From Apteryx mantelli (lineage: Eukaryota > Chordata > Aves > Apterygiformes > Apterygidae): a stretch of 64,000 nt of DNA. The DNA lies in NCBI RefSeq assembly GCF_036417845.1, contig NC_090020.1:37990425-38054424 (forward strand). The letters are read 5' to 3'. The notes under the pieces were generated by a model. The model saw only the letters and a program-made list of their open reading frames with translations, was not told where the DNA came from and made no database searches. The translations under genes and the position numbers were made by a program. Of the stretch, positions 1 through 26,060 are shown piece after piece. Each line of letters opens with the position of its first letter. Positions within the stretch are counted from its first letter, which is position 1.

Positions 1-3000
1 ATACAGGAAGCAACCAATGCTTGTCCACTAACTGCTTGGATTCTCTTTTTGCTGATCCTTGAATGCTATAGAATTTTTAAGGATGGGATCAAATAAAGTA
101 TGATAATACAGGCATGACCTTTCTTTTCTATGCAGCAGCAATAGGTGGTATTCTATACAGAGAGTTTACTCCAGCAGTTACTGAAAAAGGCTAAAAGTAT
201 AATCAAGTCTTTGCAAGGTTGTATGCAACAACAAAAAGAATACAACTATCATCTTTCAGAAGCAAAATATTACAAATAATAATAATTAAGCATTAGTTAT
301 TTTAGACAGCAGTGAGAAAGTGCTTGCTGCTGTTTATCTTATCCATTTTTCAGGCATAGGAGGATTACTTGCTCTCCCTAAGAGAAAAGAAAAAGGGTTA
401 TGTCATTTACTACAGACTGCAGAAACAGGGGAATATCTGTTGGATCCATGGTAGGAGAGGTGTAGCTGCAGCAGTAATAAACTAAAGAGTAGCTTAACCT
501 TTCTCTTCGGGACATGGTAAAACTATAGCACTCCGTGAAGCTGCTATTCTCTTTGTAGTCAGTGAGATTACTTACGAGTTTATCTGATCATTAATCTAAA
601 TAAATCTGAATTCTAGATTAGATCTGCAAGAAATAAGTATCAATCTAGCTTCAATAGTTTCAATGGAAGTTAAGTGGCCAACAGAGATCTGAACTGCCTC
701 AAATCTGCATAACAGAAAATGACATGTGAAAATAGGGCAATTTTAATAACATACACCTGTGAAAGGGCCAAGATTTTAAAAACATTTACTGCTCTGCATG
801 TGCTGGCAACTGACAGGTAATATTGATGACCTAAACAGGATCAGTCCAAAACTCAATAGTTGGAAATACCCTAACCTTTTCTTTCAACAGTATCTGAATG
901 CCTGTCTTTCTTAAAACTAATGATTGAATTTTCTAAAGCACATAAGTGAAGTGATTTTGCCAGTCTTTAAGCTAGAGGTTTCCAGTAAGTTCCAATATGT
1001 ATTTGAATTCAAGTTACTTTTGAAAATACTATCCTGATTATCTTTCACTTTATTTATTCCACTGGTATTCAGAAATAAGGTGTGGTGCGACTGGTAAAAC
1101 AATATGGTGCTGTTCCATACTTTACCTGAATGCCTGCAAAAACACTGCTGGGAAGACTTAGTCTCCATGCACATTTACATTTTGTTTTCAAAATACTTTT
1201 TCATGCACTATGAAATTTGTTTTCCATAATTTCTTGCCAGGAAAGAGTCATCACTTATTGCTGCCTATACACATACACAAGAGATAAATACATTTATTTA
1301 AAGTATTCAGGGAGGCAGAGAGTTGCATCACATACCAAACTATTACAGTAAGGTTTCGTTAAGACCCTTTATTTTGTACTTATGTTAGTGTAAACTCACC
1401 TTCACTTCATACTTCTACTCACGTTGGCTCTTCACCAGCCTTTTTCTTTGGTCAAGTTAGTCCATTATATACATGCAGTGCATTAAATTGCTAATGACTA
1501 TAAAGCATCATTGGTACTTGGCTTCAAATCCTGCATTGCCTCTGTTCTAATGTATTTGATGTATACTTGCACATCCTGAATTTCCTGCATTCAAAGGCAA
1601 AATTGGTCATTTAATATTTAAAATGTGGCTTTAGTTTTGGCTACAATGATTTCCACTATGAATATTTTTCCATGAGACCAAAAATAGAAAGATTTCCTCA
1701 CTGTGCATCACAGAAGTTTTGAAGGAGCATCTTAAAGTAGCATAATGTAAAAAATCTAGTGCTATGTTTCTTTCTGCCCCCAAGATTCCATTTTTGCCAA
1801 CATTTGGGAACTGAACACAATGTTTCAAATGTATAATGCTGAAGCACAAACAATGCATTTCACATGCAACTCCAAGGTCTTTGTCTGGGCAAATGATGGG
1901 AGGGAGAATCTTTCCCACCACCATCTTTTTCTACAGGCATGTAACTCAATCAGGTCCAATCCCAGTCTATTCTTGGGCAGCAGGACACAAGATAAGTCAT
2001 CACAGAAGCTACTTGGACATCATAACTTGGTCCACCTTAAGTGGCCCCTGTCACCAGCGTGTTTTTGCTGCTGGACTAGAGCTGCCTCCCTCCAAGCTCC
2101 CTGGCTCAGAGGCTGTGCAACACCAACATGATGCTGCCTGTCCCTGGTTAGTCATGAAGTCACAGAAAACCGGGCTAATCTGCATCTGCCTCTCTCACAT
2201 ATAAAGAAAAGGGAACTAAAAGCCCAGATTTTCAAGCAGCTAGGGACTGAGAGATCTTTGTACCATAAGCCACCGCTAACCTTTGTGACTCAGTGTTCTG
2301 GTATAGAAGTGTATGGAAGACACATATTGAGAAAAGTTGAAGTTTTTGTTCAAGACCAGAGACATTAAACAACATGATCTAAATTCTAGTTTGAGTACAA
2401 GTTTTAAACGATGCAGAAATTATTTCCTGAAGCTCTGTATTCTTTTATGAAGACCAGACTATATGTTATTAACAATTCCTATTGGCATCTAGGACAGCAT
2501 CAGTACAGATTCTCTCTTACAGAAAAGGCTTGCAGCCTCCTTACTGCGTCCAAGTGAGCACTGGAAATACAGATGATCCCCTTGAGTTAATCTGTTTTAA
2601 GCAAAAACAATCACCTTCACAGGCAAACTTAAGTCATCTTCAAATTATTGTACCTTCATTGCTACGATGCATATCCCTGTGTTGTTTTTCTGTTTTCTTC
2701 TGTTTTTCATTATGCACCTTAAGTTGTTTCCTTGCTGTAATGGATTTCATGAAATATTTTCTGTCATTACTCTCCGCATGCTTGGAACAGGTTTTTCACA
2801 AAGGAAATTACTTTAGTACATCACTTCAGCTTCTCTTAGCCTGCTTTCCACTGGGAATGCATGGATTTTACTTGATGAATAATGAGAAACACAGCTAATG
2901 CCACTCTTCTTTTAGAGGCAGAAACCATGTGCAAAGTATGAAATACAGAGTTTTTCTAATATGAAAATATATTTATGAGGAGACCACGTAAGCTATACTC

Positions 3001-6000
3001 ACCAGAAAATCCACTATGTAAGCCTGCTATATGTTACCAAATTCTTTTTAACTAATGACAATAGGAACTGCTTTTTAAAATTTAGAAGTTAGAGACAAAA
3101 ACATGCCTTCCAAATTAAATGCAGAAATAAACGATGGCATTCTATTCATAGGAGAAATCATGTTTCTTGGATAAAGGATTAAGGACAAGCATTTGTTAGA
3201 ATAAACTGATCCTTGCAAATCACAAACTTATCAGGAAAATTGTCCAACCCTATCTCATTTTACAGACTGCAGCTTGATAAATCTTCAGTATTTTCCAGCA
3301 TAGACCTTCAAATAGTCATGCACTGCTAGTCTCAACCCATTCTGCAGACTGCTCAAATATTCTCCTGGGTGTTCATTAAAATAAAATAACTGTCTGAAAC
3401 AATACAATCGCTCTTCCTCAGCTTTTCGGTTCCAGTCTTGCGCTTGACCTCTACATAATTGTGAGAGGAGATGTTTACCACAGAGGAGGGAAGAGCAGTT
3501 CCTTTGAAGGCTTTAGCCTCTTTCCTTTAATGGCCCCTCAGTACAGCATATGCTTCTATGCATTCAGATACTTCTGCTTTGTGGAAGGGAATCTGCTATT
3601 TTGCTTTCAGAGGCTTCTTGCAATGCTTCCCTAGAGTGACTGATACTGTGATTTGCAGAGGTTTGTCTCCTGGAGCTGGCAAACCCTGCTCTGAACCTTT
3701 GGAGGGTCCTAGCACTGATAGAGCTTGTTACAGCCTGTTGCAGTGATCTGGGAACATCATTGATGAGCTCCCTGTACTGCAGCAGGTTTATGGTATCGAT
3801 ACACTTCATTTGATAATAGCAATATAATGGATTCACTGCCTGAATATGACCATGACACAGATTAGGTCAGATTCTCCTTCCATTTCTGGCATTTATTAAG
3901 CAAAATTCTTCTACTTCTTACTTTGGGGGGGGGGGGGGTCAAAGGTGGGTGTGTGGGGGGGAGATCCCTACTTCTAAAAATATGCTTTTCATTCGCAGCT
4001 TGTACCTGAAATATATCCCTGAAGTATAATAGTTTAGTAATAGCAGACGTTACCTGACAGCTCCTTGACATGGCAGAACACTGAATTCCTTCAACTGCAT
4101 GAAAACTTAAAACTTATTTCCTGTAACATCTATCTGTGGCAGGCTACTCAGAACCCAGCTAGTGATTATTCACAGGACAAGAGTTAATGAGCTATCTGAA
4201 CAGTTGCTTACATACGGCTAGGCCATATGTCAAGAATTGCTAGGGAAAAAACAGACCAGAAAGGAATTAATGCACCATCAGAACTGATTACATGGGTCTC
4301 AGCAAGGAGCATAAGCATATGCTTAACTTCAACTCCATTCTGCTAAGCCAGACCTCAGTAAACTGCTCACTTGGAAGCAAGAAGAGGGACTGAAATCCTG
4401 GACCATTGAATTAAGCCATAAAAATCCCATGTAGTCCATTGCAGAGAGATTTTACCCTTATTTTATATAAATATTTCCTTATCTCAGAAATTTTAATATA
4501 TTAATCTTTGCACTAGAACTTACTGAAATAAGAATTATAATCTTTACAACAATTGGGTGTTTTGGATAAGGAAACTTTATACAGGAATATAATAATCAAG
4601 TCTCCCTGGTTAGCATGCTCTTACTAGATCACAAGTAATACACCTCCTGTGATGTTTTGTTTCTGGTGATTTTATTACACTAGTAACTCCAACCCTATTT
4701 CTTAACCCAAATCTGTCTGCTAAACACCAACAAGACCGTGTAGGTACCTTATGCTATTTGGGGTATGGGAGGCACTAACAATTGTACTTTGAGCATTGAA
4801 TAGGCATCCATCAAGAGCATAAACCTCTACTCACCATATTCCTACTCTGCTAGGTATACCACTGTTGTGTTAATTTCCCCGGTGACATCTTCCCATATGG
4901 GATTCTTTTCCTAGTTCTAGGCTGTCTTTTTCCCACTAAGGCTCTATCAGTGGCCTTGGAGTTGCTAGCAGACGATACGGCAATTCTCTGCTTTCCTCTG
5001 ATAAAAGCATTTTGACTGGGAAGACCCAAGTGGGTTACTGAACACAACAAACATTCCATGATTTTCAGAGCCTCGGTACAAATATACAGTAACTAAACAG
5101 TACCACTATATATGTATGTGCTATGTCTTATTCAGCATAATTTCTTCAACACTGTCGCAGACCCATGTGTATTAATGTCATCATTCGTATACAGGATTAC
5201 TGTAACAATATCTGAACTTTCTTACACTGAGGATTTAGTCCTCTTTTTCAGTTTAAGTAACTCCCAATAGGTAATTAATCTAAATCCTTCTTCCATTTAT
5301 TCATTTAAAATATACAATATGTACACATATATACAGTCTGTAAAGACTGAAATTAAATTTGGCTCAAGTTAGAGACATACATTGGAAATACTGATACCAA
5401 TGAATCAATTAAAAAACTCTGGTGAACAGCTAGACAGCTTATTCCCTGATTCTCGTCAGTAGCATTTCCTACTTTATGATTTGGATGGAAATCTGGATTT
5501 AAGTCTTCCCTGTCTTTAATACCTTGATTCAAATCCCACTGAAATCACTAAGATACCTAAAGAAATCATTAAGCTCTGGATCAAAACCTAAAGACCAGAA
5601 TTTCAAATGTGTTTTATTGGGATTCTCGTAACAGAGAACATGAGCTCACAACAGACTGTATATGTAGTCAGTACCAAATGGAATGTCAAAATGGTTGTAG
5701 CATTAGTCTTAAACTAGGAAGCTCATAAAAGTTTTGGGGAAAAAAATCTAGTAGCCAACCACCTACATTTTTAGATGCCTAAGCAATTTTGTCATCTGCA
5801 TTTTTAGACCCTGAACTTTTTTTTTTAATCCAGCTCTGTTCTAATGAATTAAAGTTTTACCAAAAGGTTAATGAACCTGATCCTGCAAGTCTTTAGTCAA
5901 AAAAATAGTTCAAATATTTTCAGTAGGATTAATTGTGAATGCCCACTTCCATGACGCAGCAAGCTGACAGGCCTCTACTAACAGATTTTGACCCAATCTA

Positions 6001-9000
6001 AAATCCAGGCCCCCTCCAAGAATGCAAGGTGACTTGATATCAAATCAGGGCCCTGCTGAAGTCAGTCAAGTTTAATTCACCTCGTTTTAGATGCATAAAG
6101 CTCTTTTAGTAGTAAAATCCATGTTCTAGACAGGTAAAATTATTCTGATTTTGTCTAGCTATCTTTGTTTTGGGAAAGCTTTCAGTATCTCTAAGTCTCA
6201 AATGTACATACTCCTTGTCTCAAATCCACAGTACAGATAATAGTTTACACTTGCCTCCAAGATGTCAGTGCTGAATATCCAGTGATCTTGTCTTTGCTCT
6301 AATCTCTTCCCTTTATTTTTGATTTTGGTAACAGAGTATTTAGCCTTCTAGTTCTAGTCAGAAGATGTGGCGATACTTGAACCAGAGAGGTTAGCAAAGT
6401 CTGCTTTTTGGACAGTTCTGAAGTAATGAAAATAAGGTAAAAGAGCCCAGGAGGGAAATAAAGTAATGACAAAGACAGAACTACTGTGACCTAATCCGTT
6501 TTTGCAAACTTTATTTATGCAATTCTGTTTTAAGTGTTCCAGCTTCTTCACATCCCAATGAAAAAAATACAGTAGCAAATAGAAGAAAAGAAAAAAAAGA
6601 AAAGCTTTTCCTCTCCATTTTACCTTTGCACTTCACCATCTATTCTCTATTAACAGTTCTCTTCATTTGTTTGCTCTGTCTTTCCTCTTGAGCAGATAAA
6701 AAGGTTTCATTAAAGCAAAGCCGAATGCTGTCAGTGGCAGGAGAGCTGTCAACCCTGGCTGTTTTAGTAAGTCAATTACACTGATTTAAGTATGCTAATA
6801 CTTAATAAATTCCATCTGTTCACAGCAGACCTTTGCCAGTATTCCTTTATCTCCTATGAAAAACTAAGTTATGCAATTCAAATGAGTAATAAAAGAGCAG
6901 ACCCCACCTTCTACATTTATCTTTATAAATAGTTCTGCCTTAGGAGAAGCAGATTATTATCTGTTGAAACCTCTACTGTAACCAGGAGCAGTTCTTGAGA
7001 TTACGAAGAGGTCTAACATCAGCTTCATGAAAGTACCTTGTCTCAAAAACATTATTATAAGAAACAAGCACTGGACAACCACAAAATAACTTTCAACGAT
7101 TTCTTGCTGTAGCCCTTTTGTAGAACAGATGTTCTGAAACCATCTGAAAGACATCTGTTACATCCATCTATTATCATTTACCCTCTGTAATTTATCCAGA
7201 GGTGCAAAACAGATTCTACAAATCAGACTCCTTCTGTCACTGCCATAACATTTAATACAGAAGAAAATACTCTGAAGAAAAATATTTATCAGTGAACTAC
7301 ATAACAGTACTAGCTAGCATCGTGTCTTTCCAAAAGAAAAGCCTTTATCTTCCCTAATATCATTTGCCTTTATCCAGGGCTCCACAGCTGTAGCTACTAC
7401 ATCACAATTAATTGAAATAAGGTTTATAAAGTGACAAAGCACTGAACATTCAGTGCTGTTCCCTTACATAAGAAAACAAATCTGTAACAGTAGAATAGTT
7501 TCAGTTTGACAATAATATCTTGATAAAAGTCTGTAAGGCTTCTAGAACAACAAAAAAAACCTTCTTGACAAAAAAAGAATGATCTTGATTCTTGCCTCCT
7601 GAAAGATTAATGTCATTTTTTCAGGAATGTAATAAATATTAGAAGGGAAAAAAACCCTGACGTCTAATGGTGAACATAATCAATAAGCAGCATGATTTAT
7701 TGAAGTGCAGATTTTCCTGAGAGCTACTATCAGGCAAGCACAGAAATGATGGTTGAGCAGTCCCACAACATCATTTCTCCAGCCATTTGTGATGACCATA
7801 ATACATATTCGCTGGCAACAGCCAGTCTTCTATTTATCCTCCATTTTCAGGTTTTGCAAAGGGTACTGGAGACCTGACTTGCTTTACTTCATACAAAATT
7901 AACATGAAGGAGGAAAACAGGACCACAGTTTTATGAATAGACAGGATCACCATTTAAATTCAGAACCTGAACTGCCCAAAAGCAAAAAAACTCACAACAA
8001 AATATTAACAACAAAAATCTAAAAAATGTTGCCACAGCCTTATGCTACAGCACCCTCCATTAAGCTTAGTTTCTGTAAGTGATGCTTCTATATCACTGTT
8101 GCCTAGTTCTTCCACACACAGAGCCATCACACAAATTGTTGTATTTTTGAGTAGAATTAACACATCAGCAGCTTTGTGCTGCAGTAAAACACCTACTGAG
8201 GAAAATAAATCAGTCTTTTCCATCAAGAACTATATTCCCACCACTCCCAGGAAAGAGAAATTCAGCTATTCTAAAGCAGGCAACGACTGTGTTTCATATC
8301 CATAACTGCAGTGAAGGCTTCAAATAAAGGACAGTTTGGCATTTAGACAGTAAGGAGATAAGTTTCTTCAAAAATCACACTAGTATGCCCTAAAGAATTC
8401 TCCCCCTTGTTACTAATTTATTCTATTCTTGTGGGACAAAACTATATATACACACAGCTGTCATTTTAAGAACAACAGTACACACCTCAAAAATTGATTA
8501 CAAAGAACAGTTTGACTTGCCATTTTATAGAAAAAGAGAAAAAAAGTACTAAGGTATTGTGTTGAGAAGGGAAGAAAGCAAAGTCAATTTAAAAAAAACG
8601 ACTAACATGAGCTGCTGGTAAGCAATACTGTCTGAGATAGGCCTACATATCTCTTCTCACACTCCTCATTTTTGATCATCTACTCCACAAGACGACCCAC
8701 TTCCCGGAGAACAGAAAATGCAGTTGAGTAAAAGCATAAGGAAACAAGGAAGATTCCCTCCTGGGAATAAACTTACTTTCCATAAATAAAATCTGGCCAT
8801 CACTTTCTCGTTTTCCTTTTTAAATAAACACTCTTGGAATCTCATTTGAATGATCCACATAATGCTGATTAATGCATATATCTAATGAAAGGAAAAAGAC
8901 TTCACTCATTCTGCCCTTGAATTCACATCTAAGAGCTCAATTTTATGGCATAAAACTTACGGTATTTTTGCTTTTTTTCCTTTTTTTTTTTAAACTTATG

Positions 9001-9781
9001 AAAAAAAATCATAAATTGAGGACCTCGAAAAAATCTATTTCTCCAGAAAAGGCTACGCAAACAGCAAATAAATAGTACAATCATCACAGAGAATATCAAT
9101 TTGTTTAGAAGACTCTTTTCTAGCATCACCTTGTCCCCAAATGATCCTTCTTGCAGTAAAAACCTTAGGAAAGGAGTCTGTAGAAAGCAACTGGTGACAT
9201 CTCTCCTCCAGCTGATATCTGCATAAAAACAGTAACTTCTTACAATCAAATTCAAGTGCCTCAAAAATTATGTATTTGGTATCGAGGAGGTATTTTTCCT
9301 AAAAATAAAGGCATGTAAAAAAATGTTAGCATTCTTCCTTCTGCTGCTAACTCTAGGTAACATCAATACATAAAAAAAGCAATATTTCATAAGAAATTCA
9401 TAGTATTTTTGTGCACAGCTGTTGATTTATACAAGTGGACTTTACACTGCTAGGCAACATGATTAATACACCAGAAAACAAGGTAAAAGTAGGTCAGTGA
9501 TATTGAACAACGGGGTTCTTCAACAACACTCCCCTCCCTGCCTAACTTGAAGCATAATGTCAAGTCCTAAAATTCTGGAGCACTAAATGACACTATAACA
9601 AGACATAGAAGACAAGAATTATTGGATATTATCCATTCTTGATCTTTACACAAAATTCCCATGACATCTATAGAAATTTCACAGATGCACAAAATAGAAT
9701 AATGTCTCCAGCAAACAAAGCTTTCAGGATTTGCTTTTCAATAAATATCACAAGCATAAGAGAGACAGTAAATGTTAACAT
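1..9781. other. Intergenic DNA downstream of ISOC1
   Basis: This AT-rich sequence has only short chance frames on both strands. In the conserved vertebrate order the next gene would be ADAMTS19, but no metalloprotease or thrombospondin-type coding sequence is seen. Visible structures are a long G-tract near 3.93 kb and possible remnants of an old palindromic repeat around 5.5-6.1 kb. Confidence 0.7.
3925..3961 (+). repeat. G-rich tract, potential G-quadruplex
   Basis: A run of 14 G (3925-3938) is followed within 25 bases by GGTGGGTGTGTGGGGGGG. Four or more G-runs of three bases or longer lie within 37 bp on the plus strand, which meets the usual G-quadruplex pattern. Confidence 0.7.
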
Positions 9782-9787
9782 TTTATT
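9782..9787 (-). terminator. ISOC1: Candidate distal poly(A) signal of ISOC1
   Basis: This is AATAAA on the minus strand, 1,282-1,287 nt beyond the stop. Downstream the minus strand reads TGTCTCTCTTATGCTTGTG, a plausible U/GU-rich cleavage element. A nearer AATAAA at 10317-10322 lacks an obvious GU element. Confidence 0.35.
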
Positions 9788-10316
9788 CGTTTTGAACATA
9801 TAAAGGTTATAACTCTCAAACAATTCTTTTAGAGCCATCTGGTGGGGAAAACAAGCAATTTAAAACAATATATGTATTGTAATTAGTTTTCTACCAAAGA
9901 GATCAGTGTTCAGTATGACATCTAGAATTCTTTTAAAAAAATAAATGTCACAGTTGCACTGTAAACTTTATATAACATTTTTAAGCCATTAGAACATGAA
10001 GAAAGTGCCTTTATGAACAGTCATGTGTTAAGAGTTTGTTTCCAGACAGTAAATATATCAACAAGTTACAGATGCTATTTTTCTGAACAATGCTTTTCAG
10101 CCAGATTCCATTCAACCTCCACCCAACTGCAGCCTACAAAACTATGCACATACCTAGAGAAACTGAGGTTTGTTTCAGAGCTTGCTTGGCCATATGAGTG
10201 AATCAGATGAAGATTATTAAATCTAACCATGGAAAAAAAAGTAAATCTAAATATAGTACTAGATTTAGTATTAAGAGCTGAAAAGGTTTTGTTCTTTAAT
10301 TGCTTAGAGTTGGCAA

Positions 10317-10322
10317 TTTATT
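10317..10322 (-). terminator. ISOC1: Candidate proximal poly(A) signal of ISOC1
   Basis: This AATAAA on the minus strand lies about 750 nt after the stop. No clear GU-rich element follows within 40 nt, so it is weaker than the 9782 candidate. Confidence 0.25.
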
Positions 10323-11068
10323 TAAACCTTTGGTAATCTTCTGCTAGTTCTGAATGACTTTACACCAGTCCTTTTTATAGATCGCATTAAACAACTTTTT
10401 TTTTTTTAATGTGTACTGTTAAATAAAGAGGGTTGGGCAGTCAGAATTTCAGCATAATTGAAAATCATGATGCAGGCTTCAGCTACCTAAAGCAATCAAA
10501 CATCAACTGCTGCTTGATCTGTGTGTCTTGTCTACTGAAGAAGCAAAGCATTTAAATCTTACCCTAGAGAACAAAAAGGCACACCTAGTCCACATACCTT
10601 ACTCATTTTTAAATTACGCTCTATTAAAATAGTTTCATTTATGTAGATCATTAGAGCTTATCACATCACATTTATCCAATACATAGTTATCTTCTATTAA
10701 TACAAAAGTAAAACATAATACCACAATACATTTTTACAAAGGGCACAAAGAAGAAGTTTCACAGAAATACGCACTTTGAGCTGTTACAATCAGTGGGTAT
10801 AGACTAGCAGGCACCTGTTAACTTTTTTAATAAATAGGAAATCTGACAACAAAAGGGTCCTATGGTATCGATGGCCTTTGACAGCTGTGACTGAGCAGAA
10901 TACACCAGCACTGAGAAGTATGACCAAACAATTTTTGCTAAGGTAAGCACAAACATTTTTAATTTTACATTTCTGCCAGAGTTTGTGTGAAAGAATGTGT
11001 GCATGTGCGCTTACAGCTTTCCTTCATCCTTAAAGCAGACAATACAATTCTCTTTCACGATGTCCTCT

Positions 11069-25263
<14,195 letters not shown>

Positions 25264-25744
25264 GTTCAGGGGCAGCCGAGCCAGCTCGCTGCAGCCGGCG
25301 CCGCCGCTCCTCCTCCTGCCGCCTCCTCCTCCCGGCCAGACGGGCGGCGCCGGCGGCCCCCAATCCCGGCTGCGGCTCCTCCTCCTCACCATAGGGCCCG
25401 GCCCGGCCCCCCGAGCCCGCGCCGCCGGGGCGCTCGCCGGGCGGGCAGCGTCTCTCCCGCCGCCGCTCCTCCTGCGGCAGCGGGTGCCTCCCCGCAGCCG
25501 GCGGCGGGAGGAGGAGCCCTGCGCCCCGATTCCTGCCCGTAGGAAGCGGCGGCGGGGGGCAGGTGGGGCGAGGCAAGGGCAGCCCCCTGGCGGGGGCTTC
25601 GCCGCAGGCAGAGCTGCCTCTGTCGGCGGCTGAAACACGCGGAGGCGCTCCAGGAAAACACGCCGGGGGCGGCGAAGGGAGAGGGCTTGGCCCTGCCGCC
25701 GTGCCCGGCGCGGGAGCTGGCTGCCGTGGGGCGGGGGCGCCGCC

Positions 25745-25794
25745 GCCATGGCGCCTGCCGCGCCCCGCTGCCATGGCGCCTGCCGCGCCCCGCT
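25745..25794. repeat. Perfect 25-bp tandem duplication in the CpG island
   Basis: The 25 bases at 25745-25769 are repeated exactly at 25770-25794. Each unit contains GCCATGGCGCC, which includes an NcoI-type CCATGG palindrome. It lies about 480-530 bp upstream of the ISOC1 start codon, so it could be promoter or distal 5' UTR. Function is unknown. Confidence 0.9.
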
Positions 25795-26060
25795 CCTGCC
25801 CGCGAGCCGGTCCCCGGGCCGGCAGCCGTTACCGCCTCGCGCTAACGCCGTAAGCACCGGGCGCGAGAAGGCGCCGCACCCTTTAAATAGGAGAGTTGGT
25901 TGTTCCTCTGGAGTGCGCGTCATCGAGGAAATACCGCACGCGCGGGCCTAACGGCCCGGGCACCTGCTGATGGGCTCGAGGAAGCGCCATGCCTCGCAGG
26001 CGCTTCGGCCCGAGCTGCGCTTGCGTCTAGGCTGGGATCGGTCACTCGCTCTCCCGTCGC

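Larger units (their letters stand above)
9782..11068 (-). other. ISOC1: ISOC1 3' untranslated region (end uncertain)
   Basis: The sequence after the ISOC1 stop has no coding signal and is AT-rich. Candidate poly(A) signals on the minus strand are ATTAAA at 10826-10831, AATAAA at 10317-10322 and AATAAA at 9782-9787. Only the last is followed by a U/GU-rich stretch, so 9782 is used as the tentative far end, for a UTR of about 1.29 kb. Several ends may be used. Confidence 0.45.
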
